A stretch of DNA of 64,000 bases from Microcella putealis (lineage in GTDB: Bacteria > Actinomycetota > Actinomycetes > Actinomycetales > Microbacteriaceae): assembly GCF_004216575.1 (NCBI RefSeq), contig NZ_SGWW01000003.1, forward strand, positions 186,001 to 250,000. The letters are read 5' to 3'. Both the position numbers and the translations under genes were made by a program. The stretch's first letter is position 1. Each line of letters opens with the position of its first letter. Below the pieces are notes generated by a model that saw nothing but the letters and a program-made list of their open reading frames with translations, made no database searches and had not been told where the DNA came from. This document shows positions 60,634 through 64,000 of this stretch, piece by piece.

Positions 60634-61704
60634 GTGTCTTTGAAGCCTGAGCATCCGCTCGTTGACGGCCGTACGGCCGATTCTCCCCTCGTTCGCGCCT
60701 ACCGCGGTGAGCGCCCCGAGCGCACCCCCGTGTGGTTCATGCGCCAGGCCGGGCGCTCGCTGCCCGAGTACCGCGAGCTGCGCGCCGGCGGCGACATGCT
60801 GCAGGCGTGCCTCACGCCCGACATGGCAAGCGAGATCACGCTGCAGCCCGTGCGTCGCCACGGCGTCGACGCGGCGATCTTCTTCAGCGACATTGTCGTG
60901 CCGGTGTTGCTCGCCGGCGTGGATGTGCGCATCGTCGTCGGGCGCGGGCCGGTGCTCGACACCCCCGTGCGTACGGCCTCCGACGTACTGAAACTGCGCC
61001 CGCTCGACCCGGCCGCGCTCGACCCGGTGCGTCAGGCCGTTGCGCAGACCGTCGAGCAGCTCGGCTCGACGCCGCTGATCGGCTTCGCCGGCGCGCCCTT
61101 CACCCTCGCCGCCTACCTCGTCGAGGGCGGCCCGTCGAAGGACCAGATTCGGGCGCGCTCGCTCATGCGCTCCGACCCGCAGACGTGGGCGACCCTGCTG
61201 AACTGGTGCGCCGACGTCACGGGTCAGTTCTTGCGCGCCCAGGTCGAGTCGGGCGCGAGCGCCGCGCAACTCTTCGACTCGTGGGTCGGCTCGCTTTCGC
61301 GCGAGGACTACCGCCGCCGCGTCTTCCCGCACTCGAAGCGGGCCCTCGACCACCTGCGCGGTCTCGACGTCCCGAAGGTGCACTTCGGTCTCGGCACCGA
61401 CCGCATCTTCCCCGACATCACGGCCCTCGGCGTTGACGCCGTCGGCGTCGACTGGCGCATCCCGCTCGACGACGCGGCAGCGATTCTTGGCGAGCAGTTC
61501 ACGGTGCAGGGCAACATCGACCCCGCGATGCTGACCGCCCCCTGGCCGGCGCTGAAGGCCCACATCGACGACGTGCTCGAGCGCGGCCAGGCCGCCCGCG
61601 CGCACGTGGTGAACCTCGGCCACGGCGTGCCGCCCGAGACCGACCCCGACGTGCTGACCCGCATCGTGCGCTACGTGCACGGTGAGCGCGACGCCGCGGA
61701 GTAG
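60634..61704 (+). CDS. hemE: Uroporphyrinogen decarboxylase
   Basis: A 356-aa enzyme converting uroporphyrinogen III to coproporphyrinogen III. The signature RTPVWFMRQAGRSLPEYR is near the N-terminus, with further conserved blocks FSDIVVPV, GFAGAPFTLAAYLVEGG and VQGNIDP. It starts with GTG at 60634. It is the first gene of the hemE-hemG-hemQ-hemH unit. Confidence 0.96.
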   Translation: MSLKPEHPLVDGRTADSPLVRAYRGERPERTPVWFMRQAGRSLPEYRELRAGGDMLQACLTPDMASEITLQPVRRHGVDAAIFFSDIVVPVLLAGVDVRIVVGRGPVLDTPVRTASDVLKLRPLDPAALDPVRQAVAQTVEQLGSTPLIGFAGAPFTLAAYLVEGGPSKDQIRARSLMRSDPQTWATLLNWCADVTGQFLRAQVESGASAAQLFDSWVGSLSREDYRRRVFPHSKRALDHLRGLDVPKVHFGLGTDRIFPDITALGVDAVGVDWRIPLDDAAAILGEQFTVQGNIDPAMLTAPWPALKAHIDDVLERGQAARAHVVNLGHGVPPETDPDVLTRIVRYVHGERDAAE

Positions 61705-61707
61705 CCC

Positions 61708-62949
61708 GTGCAGCGCGTCGTCGTCATCGGGGGAGGGGTCGCGGGCCTCACCCTCGCGTACCGCGTGGCCCGTGCCGGCCGCGGGGTGCTCGTCGTCGAC
61801 TCTGCGCAGCGGCCCGGTGGTCAGCTTGGCCGTCACACGGTCGCCGGCATCACCCTCGACTCGGGCGCCGAAGCCTTCGCCACCCGCGGCGACGCGATCC
61901 CCACGCTGCTCGCCGAGCTCGGCCTCGACGACCGCGTCGTGCAGCCGGCCGCCTACCCGGCGTGGCTGTTCGGCGCCGACGGCCGCGCGCATCCGTTGCC
62001 CGCCGCGAGCGTGCTGGGCATTCCGGGGGTCCCGCTCGCGAGCGACGTCGCCGCCGTCGTCGGCTGGGGCGCCGCCTGGCGCGCGGCGCTCGACCCGCTG
62101 ATTCCCGGGCTGATTGGCGCGAAGGCCGACACCGTCGGCGAGCTCGTGCGCCGCCGCATGGGCACGGGCGTGCTCGAGAAGCTCGTCGCTCCCGTCGTTG
62201 AGGGGGTGCACTCGCGCCACCCCGATGAGGTGCCGGTCTCGGCGCTCGGCGAGGTTCCGCGCCACATGTCGCGCGGCACCGCGCTCGCCGCCGCGGTGCG
62301 CCGCGTGCGCGACGCGGCCCCCGCGGGCAGCCTCGTCGCGAGCCTCGACGGCGGCCTTCACACGCTCGTGGATGCGCTGCTCGCCGGAATCGAGAAAGCC
62401 GGCGGCGAGATCGTCACCGGCACCACCGCCGAACTGGTCGACGAGGGCACGGTCTCGCTCACCCACGCGAACGGCACGGTCACGCGCGAAAACGGTCGCA
62501 TCGTGATCGCCGCGCCCGGCATCGCCGAGCCCGCCACGACGAGCCCCGCGCACCTCGTCACGATCGCCCTCAACGCGCCCGCCCTCGCCGACGCCCCGCG
62601 CGGCACCGGCCTGCTCGTCGCCCGCGGCAGCCGCGTGCGCGCCCGCGCTCTCACCCACCTCACGGCGAAGTGGCCGTGGCTGCGTGAGCGTGCAGGCAGC
62701 ACCGAACTCGTGCGCCTCAGCTACGCCGAACCCGCCGAGCTGTCGACGGCCCTCGCCGACGCGAGCACCCTGCTCGGCGTCCCCCTCGAGGCGCCACAGG
62801 TCGTTGACCACGCGACCGTCTCGTGGAGCCGCGCGCAGCCCACCGAACCGCACCCCAGCATCCCCACCATCGGCGAACAGGCCTCCGGAACGGGCCTCGC
62901 CGCCGTCATCGCCCACGCCGAGCGCACTGCGAAGGAGCTCATCCCATGA
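61708..62949 (+). CDS. hemG: Coproporphyrinogen III oxidase, HemY/CgoX type
   Basis: A 413-aa FAD enzyme; in Gram-positive bacteria this family oxidises coproporphyrinogen III to coproporphyrin III. The FAD motif [21 protein letters not shown] is at the N-terminus, followed by LDSGAEAF and the family block [17 protein letters not shown]. The three-base spacing after hemE and overlap with hemQ indicate an operon. It has also been named hemY or cgoX. Confidence 0.93.
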   Translation: MQRVVVIGGGVAGLTLAYRVARAGRGVLVVDSAQRPGGQLGRHTVAGITLDSGAEAFATRGDAIPTLLAELGLDDRVVQPAAYPAWLFGADGRAHPLPAASVLGIPGVPLASDVAAVVGWGAAWRAALDPLIPGLIGAKADTVGELVRRRMGTGVLEKLVAPVVEGVHSRHPDEVPVSALGEVPRHMSRGTALAAAVRRVRDAAPAGSLVASLDGGLHTLVDALLAGIEKAGGEIVTGTTAELVDEGTVSLTHANGTVTRENGRIVIAAPGIAEPATTSPAHLVTIALNAPALADAPRGTGLLVARGSRVRARALTHLTAKWPWLRERAGSTELVRLSYAEPAELSTALADASTLLGVPLEAPQVVDHATVSWSRAQPTEPHPSIPTIGEQASGTGLAAVIAHAERTAKELIP

Positions 62950-63611
62950 CCGACCAGGTTGCCTACACCCTCTACGCCGTGCTGCGGCGCGACCCCCACC
63001 GCGAGGCCAGCGGCGCGGGCGTCGCCGAGGCACTCGCCGCCGTCGCCGGGACGGGCGTCGTCGTGCGTGGCCTCTACGACGTGAGCGGCCTGCGCTCTGA
63101 CGCCGACATCATGGTTTGGATGCACGGGGAGAGCCCCGAAGCGATTCAGGCGGCCATGCGCACCATCCGTCGCGCCCCGCTGCTGTCGACGTTGCTTCCG
63201 ACCTGGAACGCGATGGGCGTGCATGTGCAGGCCGAGTTCAGCCGCAGCCACGCTCCCGCCTTCATGCTCGGCAAAGACCCGCTCGAGTGGCTCTGCGTGT
63301 ACCCGTTCGTGCGCTCGTACGAGTGGTACTTGCTGCCCGACGACGAGCGCCGCGAGATGCTCGCCGAGCACGGCCGCAAGGGCAGCGCGTTCACGGGCGT
63401 GCTGGCGAACACGGTCGCGGCGTTCGCGCTCAACGACTACGAGTGGTTGCTCGGGTTGGAGAGCGACAATCTGTTAGACCTCGTCGACATGATGCGCGAC
63501 CTGCGCTACACGGAGGCGCGGCGCCACGTGCGCGAAGAGGTTCCGTTCTTCACCGGCAGGCGCTTCGGCGACGCCGACATTGACGCGCAGATCTTGGAGG
63601 TTGTGCGATGA
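62946..63611 (+). CDS. hemQ: Coproheme decarboxylase HemQ (ChdC)
   Basis: A 221-aa member of the chlorite dismutase superfamily that decarboxylates coproheme to haem b with peroxide. The motif [12 protein letters not shown] holds the tyrosine expected to form the catalytic radical, and the C-terminal part carries the haem-pocket region. Its ATG overlaps the hemG stop (ATGA). Its presence indicates the coproporphyrin-dependent haem pathway. Confidence 0.94.
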   Translation: MTDQVAYTLYAVLRRDPHREASGAGVAEALAAVAGTGVVVRGLYDVSGLRSDADIMVWMHGESPEAIQAAMRTIRRAPLLSTLLPTWNAMGVHVQAEFSRSHAPAFMLGKDPLEWLCVYPFVRSYEWYLLPDDERREMLAEHGRKGSAFTGVLANTVAAFALNDYEWLLGLESDNLLDLVDMMRDLRYTEARRHVREEVPFFTGRRFGDADIDAQILEVVR

Positions 63612-64000
63612 CCATCACGAACAACGGGCTCGGTACCGACGGCAAGGCCGTCGTCGTCGACCTGAACGAGGGCCGCTACGAGGGCGAGCAGTTCGCCCGC
63701 GCGGCGAGCGAGACGGCGCAGAAGTACGTGCTGCCCGGCCGCGTCGAGGAGGCCGTTGCCTACGACGCCGTGATCCTCGCCGGCTTCGGCGGCCCCGAGG
63801 GGCAGGACGATGTCATCCCCTTCCTCCGCAACGTCACCCGCGGCCGCGGGATCCCCGACGAGCGCCTGGAAGAGGTCGCGCACCACTACCGCCACTTCGG
63901 CGGCGTGAGCCCGATCAACCAGCAGAACCGCGAGCTGCAGGCCGCCCTGCAGGCCGAGGCCGACCGCCGGGGCCTTGGCATTCCGATCTACTGGGGCAAC
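63608..64000 (+). CDS. hemH: Coproporphyrin ferrochelatase, 5' part cut by window edge
   Basis: 131 codons are visible. The conserved core starts near residue 52 with [17 protein letters not shown] and continues VARGIP-like [12 protein letters not shown] and [11 protein letters not shown]. About 50 residues precede the core, longer than the short lead usually seen. The ATG overlaps the hemQ stop by four bases. The enzyme inserts iron into coproporphyrin III. The remainder lies right of the window. Confidence 0.93.
   Translation, partial: MTITNNGLGTDGKAVVVDLNEGRYEGEQFARAASETAQKYVLPGRVEEAVAYDAVILAGFGGPEGQDDVIPFLRNVTRGRGIPDERLEEVAHHYRHFGGVSPINQQNRELQAALQAEADRRGLGIPIYWGN

Noticed and set aside
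60538..63033. 831-codon open frame antisense to hemE and hemG
   Set aside because: It mirrors two certain genes, has Arg-, Gly- and Ala-rich low-complexity composition, and arises from GC-rich codon bias in the opposite strand.

Overview
The window is a high-GC actinobacterial chromosome segment, almost certainly from a member of the Microbacteriaceae. The evidence is an origin region in the order parA, rsmG, jag, yidC, yidD, rnpA, rpmH, dnaA, dnaN, recF, dciA, gyrB, gyrA; a PASTA-kinase, FHA, PP2C and RodA/PBP cluster; crgA; NucS mismatch repair; a coproporphyrin-type haem operon; and many leaderless genes with a TANNNT -10 six to seven bases before an ATG or GTG start. The genus cannot be fixed from the sequence alone.

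Layout. 0-3.4 kb holds the segregation and membrane-insertion arm on the minus strand, with two perfect parS sites. 3.7-13.5 kb holds the replication and topoisomerase arm on the plus strand, with a candidate oriC between dnaA and dnaN. 13.6-14.1 kb has tRNA-Ile and tRNA-Ala, plus a stray copy of the tRNA-Ala 3' end. 14.1-18.3 kb has a membrane protein, a cyclophilin, a rhomboid protease, crgA, a class E-like sortase, a 52-residue membrane protein and a glutamine amidotransferase. 18.4-27.4 kb is one long minus-strand operon (fhaA-fhaB-pstP-rodA-pbpA-pknA-pknB) that couples phosphosignalling to wall growth.

From 27.5 kb the content is accessory. It includes tRNA-Leu, a large glycine-rich surface protein, a lycopene cyclase and Brp/Blh dioxygenase pair (beta-carotene to retinal, with no opsin in the window), and a copper module: a CopZ-like chaperone, a lipoprotein and CopA, with identical operator-like sites before the first and last. 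Then come a GH26 glycosidase, a GMC oxidoreductase with an aldehyde dehydrogenase, a HAD phosphatase, two inverted-repeat elements and nucS. A decaying patch follows at 44.3-46 kb: a probably truncated gene, a toxin-antitoxin module whose toxin has an in-frame amber codon, and a frameshifted SDR gene. After it lie an MFS/LacI divergent pair, csbD, a MATE exporter, an MFS exporter preceded by a leaderless 12-codon upstream reading frame, an M13 metallopeptidase overlapping a class A beta-lactamase-like gene, and a repeat-bearing 1404-residue cell-wall protein with an LALTG sorting signal. The window ends with hemA diverging from hemE-hemG-hemQ-hemH, the last gene cut off by the window edge.

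How parts connect. The sortase at 16.6 kb is a plausible enzyme for the LALTG protein at 54.5 kb and perhaps for the LVVTG protein at 27.9 kb. The two copper operators sit at the same distance from near-identical leaderless promoters, so the chaperone and pump should respond together. No CRISPR array, rRNA operon or complete insertion sequence was seen.
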